From the NCBI GenBank assembly GCA_963813975.1, contig CAWFAP010000006.1, positions 2,046,001 to 2,110,000 of the forward strand: a stretch of DNA of 64,000 bases, in the 5' to 3' direction. This document shows, piece by piece, positions 49,273 through 57,360 of the stretch. The first letter of the stretch is position 1. Each line of letters starts with the position of its first letter. A program made the translations under genes and the position numbers. The notes beneath the pieces are model-generated. The model searched no databases. It saw only the letters and a program-made list of their open reading frames with translations, and had not been told where the DNA came from. The DNA is from RYN-230 sp963813975 (lineage in GTDB: Bacteria > Actinomycetota > Actinomycetes > Streptosporangiales > Streptosporangiaceae).

Positions 49273-50482
49273 CGGGGGCGGCCTCCGCGGCCGCGGGCGG
49301 TCCTGGGTGCAGCGCACCGGCGGGCAGGTGCCCGGCCAGGGCGCGCAGCCCCAGGACCGCCAGCCCGGCGGCGGCCCCGACGAGCAGCCAGGGCAGCCAG
49401 ACCGCCACCGGGAACAGCGCCACGACCGCGGGCGCCAGGACGCCGGGCACGGTAAAGGCGTACTGGAACGCGGCCAGGTACCGGCCGCGCGCCGCGGCGG
49501 GCGCGACGGCTTCGGCCAGCGCGTTGACCCGGGCCTGGAACAGCAGCCCCGCTGCCGCCATGACCACGGTGGCGGCCAGCATCTCCGCGGGCCGCCAGCC
49601 GGCCGGCACGGCCAGGGCGGCCAGGCTGCCCGCGCACCAGGCCACGTACAGCGCGGCCCCCAGCGCCATCGCCGTGGTACGCCGCAGGCGGCGGGTGAAC
49701 CACAGGGCGGCGGTGGCGCCCGCTGGTCAGCCCGGTCGCCACGGCCAGCACCGCGCCAGGCAGCCAGGGCGGGGCCCGCAGGTCCTCCAGCAGGTAAACG
49801 GAGATGCCGCTGAGGAAGAAGTCCGACGGCAGCGCGACCAGGCCGGTGATCACGATCAGGGCCAGGAATGGCCGGTCAGACCAGAGCCGGGCCGGGGCGC
49901 CCCCGGCCGCGGCGCGCCGCGGCGGGCCGGGGGTGCGCACCAGCAGGGCCAGCAGCAGCGCGCACACCGCGAAGCTCCCGGCGTCCACGGCCACGGCGAT
50001 CCGGTAGGCGGCCGCGCCCGCCAGGCTGAGCAGGCCCGCGGCGGCCAGCCCGCCCGCGCCGAAGCACGCCGAGCGGACCATCGCGGCCACCGCGAACGGC
50101 CGGTCCTTCGGGCCGTCTCCCGCGACGTCCGAGATCAGGGCGAACAGGGAGCTGTAGAACAGCTGCTGGCCGGCCGCGAGCAGCACCGCGGCGGCGGCCA
50201 CCGCCGCCACGCCCCGGGCGGCGAGGTACGTGACCCCCCCAGCGCCTGCAGCAGCTCGGCGGCGACCACGACCCGCCGGGGCCCGACTCGGTCGCCCAGG
50301 TGGCCCGCCAGCGGCGGCACGGCCAGGCCGGCCACGGTCCCGGCCGCGACTACCATCCCGGCCACGGTCAGCGGCAGCCCCACGTCCCGGGTCACATACA
50401 GCAGGGCCACCGGCAGGAACAGCCCCGATCCGGCGTTGTCGACGCCGAGCGCGCCCAGTAACGCGGTCCGGCTGCTCACCAT
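49193..50482 (-). pseudogene. MFS transporter broken by two frameshifts
   Basis: A 12-TM major facilitator of about 430 residues that is readable only across three frames. The N-terminus (TALLGALGVDNAGSGLFLPVALLYVTRDVGLPL, GHLGDRVGPRRVVVAAELLQAL) starts at ATG 50482. At the C7 run 50234-50240 one base is missing, and the protein continues GVTYLAARGVAAVAAAAVLL to FLALIVITGLVALPSDFFLSGISVYLL. A further shift at about 49716-49724 leads into MALGAALYVAWCAGSLAALAV to the stop at 49193. All segments are well kept, so sequence error is as likely as true inactivation. Putative drug or metabolite exporter. Confidence 0.75.
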
Positions 50483-50668
50483 GCCCACCACTCTGCCCGA
50501 CCGGCCCGGCGCACGCCGGCGACCGGCACCACCGGCGCCCGGGGGATAACCCTGGGATAACCCCCGGCCGGGAAGACGGGCGGTAGCCGGATTCCGCCTG
50601 GGCGCCCCGGTTCCTAGCGTGATTTCCCGAGGGCACGCGCACCGCGCGCCGGACGGGAGGCGGATTCG

Positions 50669-50975
50669 ATGATCGAGGTGCAGGAGCTGACCAAACGGTA
50701 CGGCCCGGCGGTGGCGGTGGACCGGCTGTCGTTCACCGTGCGGCCGGGCACCGTGACCGGGTTCCTCGGCCCGAACGGGTCCGGGAAGTCCACCACGCTA
50801 CGGATGATCATGGGGCTGGATGCCGCGGACTCCAGGCAGGCCCGCATCGGGGGGCCGGGCCTACCGTGAGCTGCGCTGGCCGCTGCGTGAGGTCGGCGCG
50901 CTGCTGGAGGCCAGGAGCTTTCACCCGGGCCGCAGCGCCCGGGCCCACCTGGCCGCACTGGCGGCCAGCAACCGC
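50669..50975 (+). pseudogene. Remnant of an ABC transporter ATPase (N-terminal part)
   Basis: A good ribosome site (GGGAGG) and ATG 50669 begin a drug-type ABC ATPase: MIEVQELTKRYGPAVAVDRL and the Walker A block GFLGPNGSGKSTTLRMIMGLD. At the G6 run 50849-50854 one extra G breaks the frame; the next frame gives YRELRWPLREVGALLEAR and RSARAHLAALAASN. Then homology ends abruptly near 50975, before the signature and Walker B, and runs into LuxR sequence. The gene is therefore truncated by a deletion, whatever the status of the G run. Confidence 0.8.
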
Positions 50976-51151
50976 ATCTGCTGTCCTTGATGGCCGAGGG
51001 CCGGTCCAACGCGGCGATCGCCGCCGCGCTCGTCGTGTCTCCTGGCGCGGTCGAGAAGCACGTGGCCGGCATCTTCGCCCGGCTCGGCCTGCCTCCCAAA
51101 GATAGCGACAACTGGCGGGTACTGGCCGTCCTGCGCTTCCTCGGCGCCTGA
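50976..51151 (+). pseudogene. Remnant of a LuxR-family response regulator (HTH end)
   Basis: Immediately after the ABC ATPase remnant the sequence codes LSLMAEGRSNAAIAAALVVSPGAVEKHVAGIFARLGLPP and RVLAVLRFLGA before a TGA at 51149-51151. This is the DNA-binding helix-turn-helix end of a NarL/LuxR response regulator, without its receiver domain or a start. The junction marks a deletion that joined the two genes. Confidence 0.75.
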
Positions 51152-51259
51152 GCCCGCGGCCTGTCCCGGCCAGGATCCGCGACCGGATCAGTAACCGGCA
51201 TCCCGTCGGAAAAAGGACTTTCGGCCCTGGCCAGCCCCGGCGCCGGCGCGCACCGTGAG

Positions 51260-53572
51260 GTGGTGTCCGGACCGGGGCGTGCGCAGCGGCAGCGACCGCC
51301 AGAACGCGCTCTTCATGCGGTCCCCAGGTCCCCGGTGCTGCGTCCCGACCCCGACCTGCCCATCGAATCCAAGCTGCACGCGCCCGACGTGCGGGCCGAA
51401 TGGGTACCGCGGCCCGCGCTGCTCCGCCAGCTGGCCCACGCGGCGCCGGCCAAGCTCGTCCTGGTCAACGCGCCCCCCGGCTTCGGCAAGACCACCCTGG
51501 TGGCGCAGTGGCGGGCCAGCGCGATCGAGCACCGGCGGTTCGCGTGGCTGTCACTCGACCCGGGCGACGACGATCCCGGCCGGCTGTGGTGGCATATCGT
51601 GTCCGCCCTGGAGCGAGCCTGCCCAGAGCTCGAAGGCCAGGACATCCGGCGGGCGCTCCGGGCCCACGCCCCGGACTTCACCCACGCGGTGATCCCGAAA
51701 CTGGCCGGCTGGCTGGCCGGCCTCACCGAACCCGTCGTCCTGGTGCTGGACGATTTCCATGTCATCCGGGAACGGGACTGCCACGAGCAGGTGGCCTCCC
51801 TCCTGCCGCACTGCCCGCCGTCAGTGCTCATCGTGCTCATCACCCGGTCGGCCCCCCGGCTGCCGCTCGCGCGGCTGCGGGCCACCGGCGACATGGTCGA
51901 GATCAGGACGCGCGAGCTATGCTTCACCCGCCCGGAGGCGGCCGCGCTGGTCCAGGCCGTATCCGGCATCGAACTGGCCCCGGCCGGCCTGGCCGATCTC
52001 GTCGAGCGCACCGAAGGATGGCCCGCCGGCCTCTACCTCGCGGCGCTCTCGCTGCGCGGCCATCCCTCGCCCGGCGCCTTCGTCCAGCAGTTCAGCGGCA
52101 CCAACCGGTTCGTCACCGATTTCCTGGCCGAGGAGGTGCTCAGCCGCCAGCCCGCCGTGATCCGGCAGTTCCTGGCGCGGACCTCTATCCTCGGCCGGTT
52201 CTGCGCTCCGCTGTGCGATGCCGTGCTGGGGTCAGGCCAGGCGGCCGAGATCATCGATGTCCTCGAGCGGGAGAATCTGTTCGTCGTCCCGCTGGACGAG
52301 ACCCGGGAGTGGTTCCGCTACCACCACCTGCTCGCGCAGGTGCTCACCAGCGAGCTGGCCCACGCCGAGCCCGGCATCGTGCCCGCGCTGCACCGGCGGG
52401 CCAGCGCCTGGTATCTGGCCTCGGGCCGGGTGGACGAGGCGATCGGTCATGCCCTGGCCGCCGGTGACGTGGCTGAGGCCGTGGACCTCATGGCGCGGCA
52501 CTGGTACGCATACGTGAGCGCGGGCCGGATAGGAACGGTCCGGGCGTGGCTGCGCTCGTTCCCGGACCAGCAGATCACCGCGCACCCGATCGCCGCGCAC
52601 TGCGCGGCCTGGGCCGCGGCCCTGTCCGGCGAGCCGGAGCAGATGCAACGCTGGCTCCTGGTCCTCGAGGCGGCCCAGGACGCCGGGCCAACGCCGGACG
52701 GGCTGGTCTCGCTGGAGTCCTCCGCCGCGCTGCTGCGCGGTGTCTACGGGTCCGAGGGCCTGCCCGTGATGCGCGAGTCCGCGCGCCGGGCCGCCGAACT
52801 GGAAACCGACCCGGGATCGCCGTGGAACACCCTGGCCGCGGCGGCCTATGGCTTCAGCCTCTACCTGTCCGGGGACCTTCAGTCCGCCGAGGCGGCGCTC
52901 GGGGCGGCCGTGCGCAGCGAATGGTCGGGCACCCTCCTCGGCATCCTGGCCTATTCCACCCTGTCCCTGATCGCGGTTGAGCGGGGCGACATCGCCCGGG
53001 CGGACGAACTGGCCCGGGCCGCCCGCAGCCTGGCCATCCAGGACGGCATGAACGAGGTACCGCACGGATCACTGGCCCACACCGCGACGGGCGCGGTCCG
53101 GGCCGCGCAGGGGCGGCCCGGTGAGGCACGCACCGAATTCGAGCACGCCATCCGGACCCGGCGCAGCACTCCCGGGATGAGTCCCTGGGCCACGCTGGAG
53201 GCCCTGCTCGGCCTGGCCCAGGTCCACCTGGGCCAGGGCGAGATGACCCGCGCCGGGGAACTCCTCGGTGACGCGCAGCAGATCCTGGCCGCGTTCCCGG
53301 ACGGGGTGGAGGCCCTCCAGGGCCGGCTGGACGGCCTCAGGCGGCAGCTCGGGGTCCCGCACGCGGCGGCCCCGGGGGGCAGCGCGCTCACCGGACGGGA
53401 GGTAGCCGTCCTGCACTTGCTGCGCGGCACGCTATCCCTGCGTGAGATCGGGCTGGAGCTGTACGTATCACCGAACACGGTCAAGACCCACGCGCAGGCC
53501 ATCTACCGCAAGCTCGGCGTGTCCACCCGGCATGACGCCGTGGCGCGCGCGCATGAGAGCGGGGTGCTGTGA
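51260..53572 (+). CDS. LuxR family regulator with NTPase domain (LAL/MalT type)
   Basis: A 770-residue STAND-type transcription activator. The NTPase has Walker A NAPPGFGKTTLVAQW (about 70-84), Walker B-like PVVLVLDDFHVI, sensor ITRSAPRLPLARLRATGDMVEIR and the winged-helix block RTEGWPAGLYLAALSLRG. A helical TPR-like middle follows (about 350-690), and the C-terminus is a LuxR helix-turn-helix: LTGREVAVLHLLRGTLSLREIGLELYVSPNTVKTHAQAIYRKLGV. The family binds an inducer and ATP, then activates catabolic or secondary-metabolite genes. The start is uncertain (GTG 51260, 51320 or 51335). It is tail to tail with the paralogue at 53612. Confidence 0.9.
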   Translation: MVSGPGRAQRQRPPERALHAVPRSPVLRPDPDLPIESKLHAPDVRAEWVPRPALLRQLAHAAPAKLVLVNAPPGFGKTTLVAQWRASAIEHRRFAWLSLDPGDDDPGRLWWHIVSALERACPELEGQDIRRALRAHAPDFTHAVIPKLAGWLAGLTEPVVLVLDDFHVIRERDCHEQVASLLPHCPPSVLIVLITRSAPRLPLARLRATGDMVEIRTRELCFTRPEAAALVQAVSGIELAPAGLADLVERTEGWPAGLYLAALSLRGHPSPGAFVQQFSGTNRFVTDFLAEEVLSRQPAVIRQFLARTSILGRFCAPLCDAVLGSGQAAEIIDVLERENLFVVPLDETREWFRYHHLLAQVLTSELAHAEPGIVPALHRRASAWYLASGRVDEAIGHALAAGDVAEAVDLMARHWYAYVSAGRIGTVRAWLRSFPDQQITAHPIAAHCAAWAAALSGEPEQMQRWLLVLEAAQDAGPTPDGLVSLESSAALLRGVYGSEGLPVMRESARRAAELETDPGSPWNTLAAAAYGFSLYLSGDLQSAEAALGAAVRSEWSGTLLGILAYSTLSLIAVERGDIARADELARAARSLAIQDGMNEVPHGSLAHTATGAVRAAQGRPGEARTEFEHAIRTRRSTPGMSPWATLEALLGLAQVHLGQGEMTRAGELLGDAQQILAAFPDGVEALQGRLDGLRRQLGVPHAAAPGGSALTGREVAVLHLLRGTLSLREIGLELYVSPNTVKTHAQAIYRKLGVSTRHDAVARAHESGVL

Positions 53573-53611
53573 CCGCCGGGTGACCCGGCCGGCTCGCCAC
53601 CCGGCGGGAAT

Positions 53612-56275
53612 CTAGACCAGGTGCAGCTGCCGGGCCCGCCGGACGGCCTCTCTCCGGTGGTCGGCCGACAGCTTGCGGTAGATGCTCTTGAGGTGGGTCT
53701 TGACCGTGTTCACCGAGATGTACATCTCGGCGGCGATCTCAGCGGTGCTCATCATGTCGGACACGTGCTGGATCACTTCGCGTTCACGCTGGCTGAGCTG
53801 CTCGACGATCAGCGGTGGCGCATCACCAGGCAGCGCAGCCAGCACCTGGCTGGGACCGATCACCGCGGGCTTGAGCAGGAACTGGTACGCCCGGGCCAGG
53901 CGGGGATCCTGCCGGAGCACCGGCCGGATCCAGGCCCGCTGCATGATGAAAGGCAGCCGCAGCTGCTCGGCGCTGCCGAGCCGCAGCGCGTGCTCGAAGC
54001 ACCGGTAGCCCCGCTCGCGATCATCGGCCCGGTAGCTCAGCCTGGCCTCGACGAGCCACGACTCCACCCGGTCGTAATCCGGGGCCTCGGCGGCGCCCCC
54101 GCCCGGCGCCCCCAGGGCGCGCCTGGCCGCCTGCGGGTTCCCCGCGGCCAGCCAGGTCTGCGCCAGCGCCACCGCCGCATCGAGATGGGTTCGCGGAGCG
54201 GCGCCCTCCGCCGCGGCCACCGCCGCCTGGATGGCACCGTCGGCGGCGCACGCGCTCGCCTCGAGGAGGGCCATCCGGTGGTCGAGCCAGGCGGGAAGCG
54301 ACCCGCCCGCCCGGGCCCGGCCGAGCATCCCCCGGGCCGGCCGGGTGTGACCCTCAGCGAGCGCGTAGCGCACCGCCAGCGAACGGGCCAGGGCTCCCAT
54401 CAGCGGATCCGGCCGGAGCCGCAGGGTGTCTTCCGCCAGCTTGAGCTGGGCGTGCGCCTCCCTGAGCTCGCCCCGGTCCAGATGCACGCACGCCAGGGCG
54501 ATCATGGCCTCAGGGCCGGGGCAATGGCCGCCGAGCGCTTCTTCGGCCAGCCCGCCGGCGCGGGTCAGGCGCCCGCGCAAAGCCTCCGTGAGCGCGAGAT
54601 TCCCGAGGCAGCGGGCCCGCTCCATGGTGCGGTCAGGTAGCGCGGCCTCACTGGCCGCCCGGAGGGTCTCGGCCGCCTGGTCGAAGTCGCCGGCCCAGAG
54701 TTCGGCCACGCCCCGGCCGGACAGCACCTCCATCCGGATCCCGGGATGGCGGGCGAGCCGCGCCTCGGGGATTCCGCCGAGCAACTCGCCCGCCCGGGCC
54801 GCGGCGCCCGCCGCCGCGGCGTGATCCCCGGTGCGGCGGGCGAGGGCGGCGCGGACCAGTTCCGTCGCCAGCCGGGCCGGGACGTCCTCGCCCGCGGGCC
54901 GGTGCTCCAGGATGGCGTCGGCAGCGCGGAGCGCAGCGCCATCAGGCTGGCCATCGGTGCGGGCCAGTTCCAGGGCGGTGGCTACGAGCAGGGTCTCTGG
55001 CTCTGCCCCGGGCGGCATGTGCCGGAACTTGTCCGTCAGGGGCTGCTCCCCCCGCGGCTCGATGAGCTGGCCGATGGCGAGTTCCTCCACGACAATCCGG
55101 GCCGCGAGCTGCCAGTCACCCGAGTCGGCGGCGTGGCGGACCGCCTCACCGAGTGATCCGTTGCGCCAGTACCATTCGGCAGCCCGCCGGTGCAGGTCCC
55201 GGCCCTGCGCCGGGTACTCGCGCCGGAGCTTCAGGCGCAGGACCGAGCCGAACAGGGCGTGATAGCGGTAACAGCCGCGCCCGACGGGCCGCACGAACGC
55301 GTTCGTGCGGGCGAGTTCCGGCAGTGTGCTCGCGGCATCCCCGTCGTCGGTAAGCGCGTCGGCGATACCGGCGCTGACCTGGGTCAGGATACTGGTACGC
55401 AGGAGGAGGTCCCGGACCGGCGCGGGCTGGGCATCGAGAACCTCTTCCACCAGGTAGCCGGTGATAGAGCTGTCCTCGGCCGCGAATTCCTTGACGAATT
55501 GCGCCGGGTCGGGGTGCCCCTCGAGCGAGATCGCGGCCAGGCGCAGGCCGGCCGCCCACCCCTCAGCCCGCCGGGTCAGGGACTCAATGGCCGCATCCGG
55601 CAGGGTGATGTCATGCTGGGCCAGCAGCAGTGCGGATTCGGCGGCGCTGAAGGCCAGATCCCCAGCCCGGATCTCGGCGAGTTCTCCGGCCAGCCGGTAG
55701 CGGTGCAGGGGAAGGAGCGGGTCCATCCGTGACGCGGCGATCAGGCGCAGGCCGGGCGCGGCATTCCTCAGGACATAGGCCAGGCCATCCAGGGCGGCTG
55801 GCGCGGTGAGCAGCTGAAGATCGTCGAGGACGAGGGTCACCGGCGGGTCCTGCCCGGCCAGGTCGGACGCGAGCCGCAGCAGGAAACCATGGTCAACGTC
55901 GTTCCCGCTGGTCATGACCGGGGGGAGGGGGTCAACCTGGACACCGGCGGCCCGCAGGGCGGCCGTCACGTAGGACCAGAACACCCGCGGCCGGTTGTCG
56001 TACTCGTCCACCGTCATCCAGGCGCGCGGGCCGGGGCTGTCCGCGCTAGCCGCCCAGAGCGCCATGACCATCGTCTTGCCCGCCCCGGGCGGACCAGTGA
56101 CCATGGTCAGCGGGGCACGGGTGCTCTCGGCCATGATGGTCGCGATCCGCAGGCGGGGCACGGCCCAGTCCGGCAGGCCCGGTGCGGTGATCTTGGATAT
56201 GAGGACGGGATCGGCCTCCCCGGCAGGCGCTCCACCCGGGCGGGTCACGGTGTCCTCGGCGGGACTGGTGACCAT
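53612..56275 (-). CDS. LuxR family regulator with NTPase domain (LAL/MalT type), second copy
   Basis: An 887-residue paralogue of the preceding gene. Walker A is VTGPPGAGKTMVMALWA (59-75), Walker B VTLVLDDLQLL, then RLIAASRMDPLLPLHRYRLAGELAEIR and RRAEGWAAGLRLAAISLEG. The helical repeat region is long, and the LuxR domain at the end reads LSQREREVIQHVSDMMSTAEIAAEMYISVNTVKTHLKSIYRKLSADHRREAVRRARQL. ATG 56275 is chosen because GGAGGG lies about nine bases upstream; the frame goes on to 56416 without homology. It is divergent from the small gene and sulfatase cluster at 56550, which it may control. Confidence 0.9.
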   Translation of the reverse strand: MVTSPAEDTVTRPGGAPAGEADPVLISKITAPGLPDWAVPRLRIATIMAESTRAPLTMVTGPPGAGKTMVMALWAASADSPGPRAWMTVDEYDNRPRVFWSYVTAALRAAGVQVDPLPPVMTSGNDVDHGFLLRLASDLAGQDPPVTLVLDDLQLLTAPAALDGLAYVLRNAAPGLRLIAASRMDPLLPLHRYRLAGELAEIRAGDLAFSAAESALLLAQHDITLPDAAIESLTRRAEGWAAGLRLAAISLEGHPDPAQFVKEFAAEDSSITGYLVEEVLDAQPAPVRDLLLRTSILTQVSAGIADALTDDGDAASTLPELARTNAFVRPVGRGCYRYHALFGSVLRLKLRREYPAQGRDLHRRAAEWYWRNGSLGEAVRHAADSGDWQLAARIVVEELAIGQLIEPRGEQPLTDKFRHMPPGAEPETLLVATALELARTDGQPDGAALRAADAILEHRPAGEDVPARLATELVRAALARRTGDHAAAAGAAARAGELLGGIPEARLARHPGIRMEVLSGRGVAELWAGDFDQAAETLRAASEAALPDRTMERARCLGNLALTEALRGRLTRAGGLAEEALGGHCPGPEAMIALACVHLDRGELREAHAQLKLAEDTLRLRPDPLMGALARSLAVRYALAEGHTRPARGMLGRARAGGSLPAWLDHRMALLEASACAADGAIQAAVAAAEGAAPRTHLDAAVALAQTWLAAGNPQAARRALGAPGGGAAEAPDYDRVESWLVEARLSYRADDRERGYRCFEHALRLGSAEQLRLPFIMQRAWIRPVLRQDPRLARAYQFLLKPAVIGPSQVLAALPGDAPPLIVEQLSQREREVIQHVSDMMSTAEIAAEMYISVNTVKTHLKSIYRKLSADHRREAVRRARQLHLV

Positions 56276-56549
56276 CGGTAACACCCTCCTCGTGACGCGC
56301 AGTCCCGGCCGGCCGCCAGCCTTTCCCGGGAAAACGCGCGCGCGTCGAGCCCGATCTGGGGCCATCCGGCTCCCGTCCCTCCCACGGTCCGTCCTGTCCG
56401 GGTGATTTGTCATCACCCCGCCCGGATCTCACCTGGGTGACTCACCCGGTTGGAGTGGGGCGCTGCGAGCCCGGGAGCCGCAATGTGGTTACTGGAAATG
56501 CCTACGCAGACGGATTGCCACACTCGGCTCACACACACAGGGAGCAGCG

Positions 56550-56798
56550 GTGACACCCTCCTACTACGAGATCCGGATAGTGGGTGTCCTCCCGCCCGAA
56601 GCCCTGCTGGACTTCGAGCGGCTGACCGCGTCCGTGGAACCGGTGGAGACCGTCCTGCACGGCCCGCTGCCCGACGCGGCGGCCGTGCACGGCCTCCTGG
56701 CCCGGCTCGAGGAGTTCGGGGTCGAGGTCCTCGAGATGCGGCGGCTGCACGACCGGGGGGCCGACGGCGCGGAGGGCCAGGCATCAGCGGACGGCTGA
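56550..56798 (+). CDS. Small uncharacterised protein
   Basis: An 82-residue protein starting at GTG 56550, with GGGAG five to six bases before. The predicted order beta-alpha-beta-beta-alpha-beta (YYEIRIVGVLPPEALLDFERLTASVEPVETVLHGPLPDAAAVHGLLARLEEFGVEVLEMRRL) suggests a small ferredoxin-like or ACT-like fold. The last 15 residues are low complexity. It stands between a LAL regulator and the CMD/sulfatase genes and probably belongs to their transcript. Function unknown. Confidence 0.7.
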   Translation: MTPSYYEIRIVGVLPPEALLDFERLTASVEPVETVLHGPLPDAAAVHGLLARLEEFGVEVLEMRRLHDRGADGAEGQASADG

Positions 56799-56935
56799 GC
56801 ACAGCCAGCACCGCCTGCCGGGCGGTTCGCACCATCCGCCGCGGGTGATACCGGAAGGCCGGGCCGGTGCCAGTGTGGACCGCAGGACCGCCCCGCGGGA
56901 TCAGGTCCCCCCGAGCGCAGGAAAGGACCCTGGTC

Positions 56936-57307
56936 ATGAACATGCCCGCTAAGGCGGCGGTCGATGACGCCACCAGTGACGCACTGGCGAATCTGGCCCT
57001 GGGTGATCCGGAACTCCTGGGTGAGGGACTGGAGCTGCGCCAGAAAATGCAGGAGAGAAGCGGCCTGGATCCGCGCACCTTCGCCCTGGTCAAGATCGCC
57101 GCGCTCATTTCCCTCGATGCCCCTCCAGCCTCATATCTGTGGCAGGTCGGGAACGCGATCGACGCCGGCGCCACGCCGGAAGAACTGGTGGGAGTCCTGC
57201 GCGCCGTCGCGCCGCAGGTCGGCCTGCCCAGGGTCGTGGCCGCGGCCCCCGAGCTGATGGTGGCCCTCGGCCTGGCCCTGCCCGCCGGGCCCGCCGACAC
57301 GGTCTAG
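56936..57307 (+). CDS. Carboxymuconolactone decarboxylase (CMD) family protein
   Basis: A 123-residue all-helical CMD/AhpD-fold protein. The family core is LGDPELLGEGLELRQKMQERSGLDPRTFALVKIAALISLDAPPASYLWQVGNAIDAGATPEELVGVLRAVAPQVGLPRV. The CxxC pair of AhpD peroxidases is absent: the corresponding place reads SLDAPPASY. So it is not an alkylhydroperoxidase and may be a decarboxylase-like or structural member. GAAAGGA precedes ATG 56936. The sulfatase gene starts 53 bases downstream, so co-transcription is likely. Confidence 0.85.
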   Translation: MNMPAKAAVDDATSDALANLALGDPELLGEGLELRQKMQERSGLDPRTFALVKIAALISLDAPPASYLWQVGNAIDAGATPEELVGVLRAVAPQVGLPRVVAAAPELMVALGLALPAGPADTV

Positions 57308-57360
57308 CGCATCCCCGCCCCGGACGGCCGGATCGGGAACCCACGCAAGAGGAGTGCACA

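Noticed and set aside
53612..56416. Very long open frames antisense to real genes (for example opposite the Mo hydroxylase, the regulators and the sulfatase)
   Set aside because: High GC keeps stop codons rare in other frames; their translations are Arg/Pro/Gly-rich without motifs, while the opposite strand codes recognised proteins.
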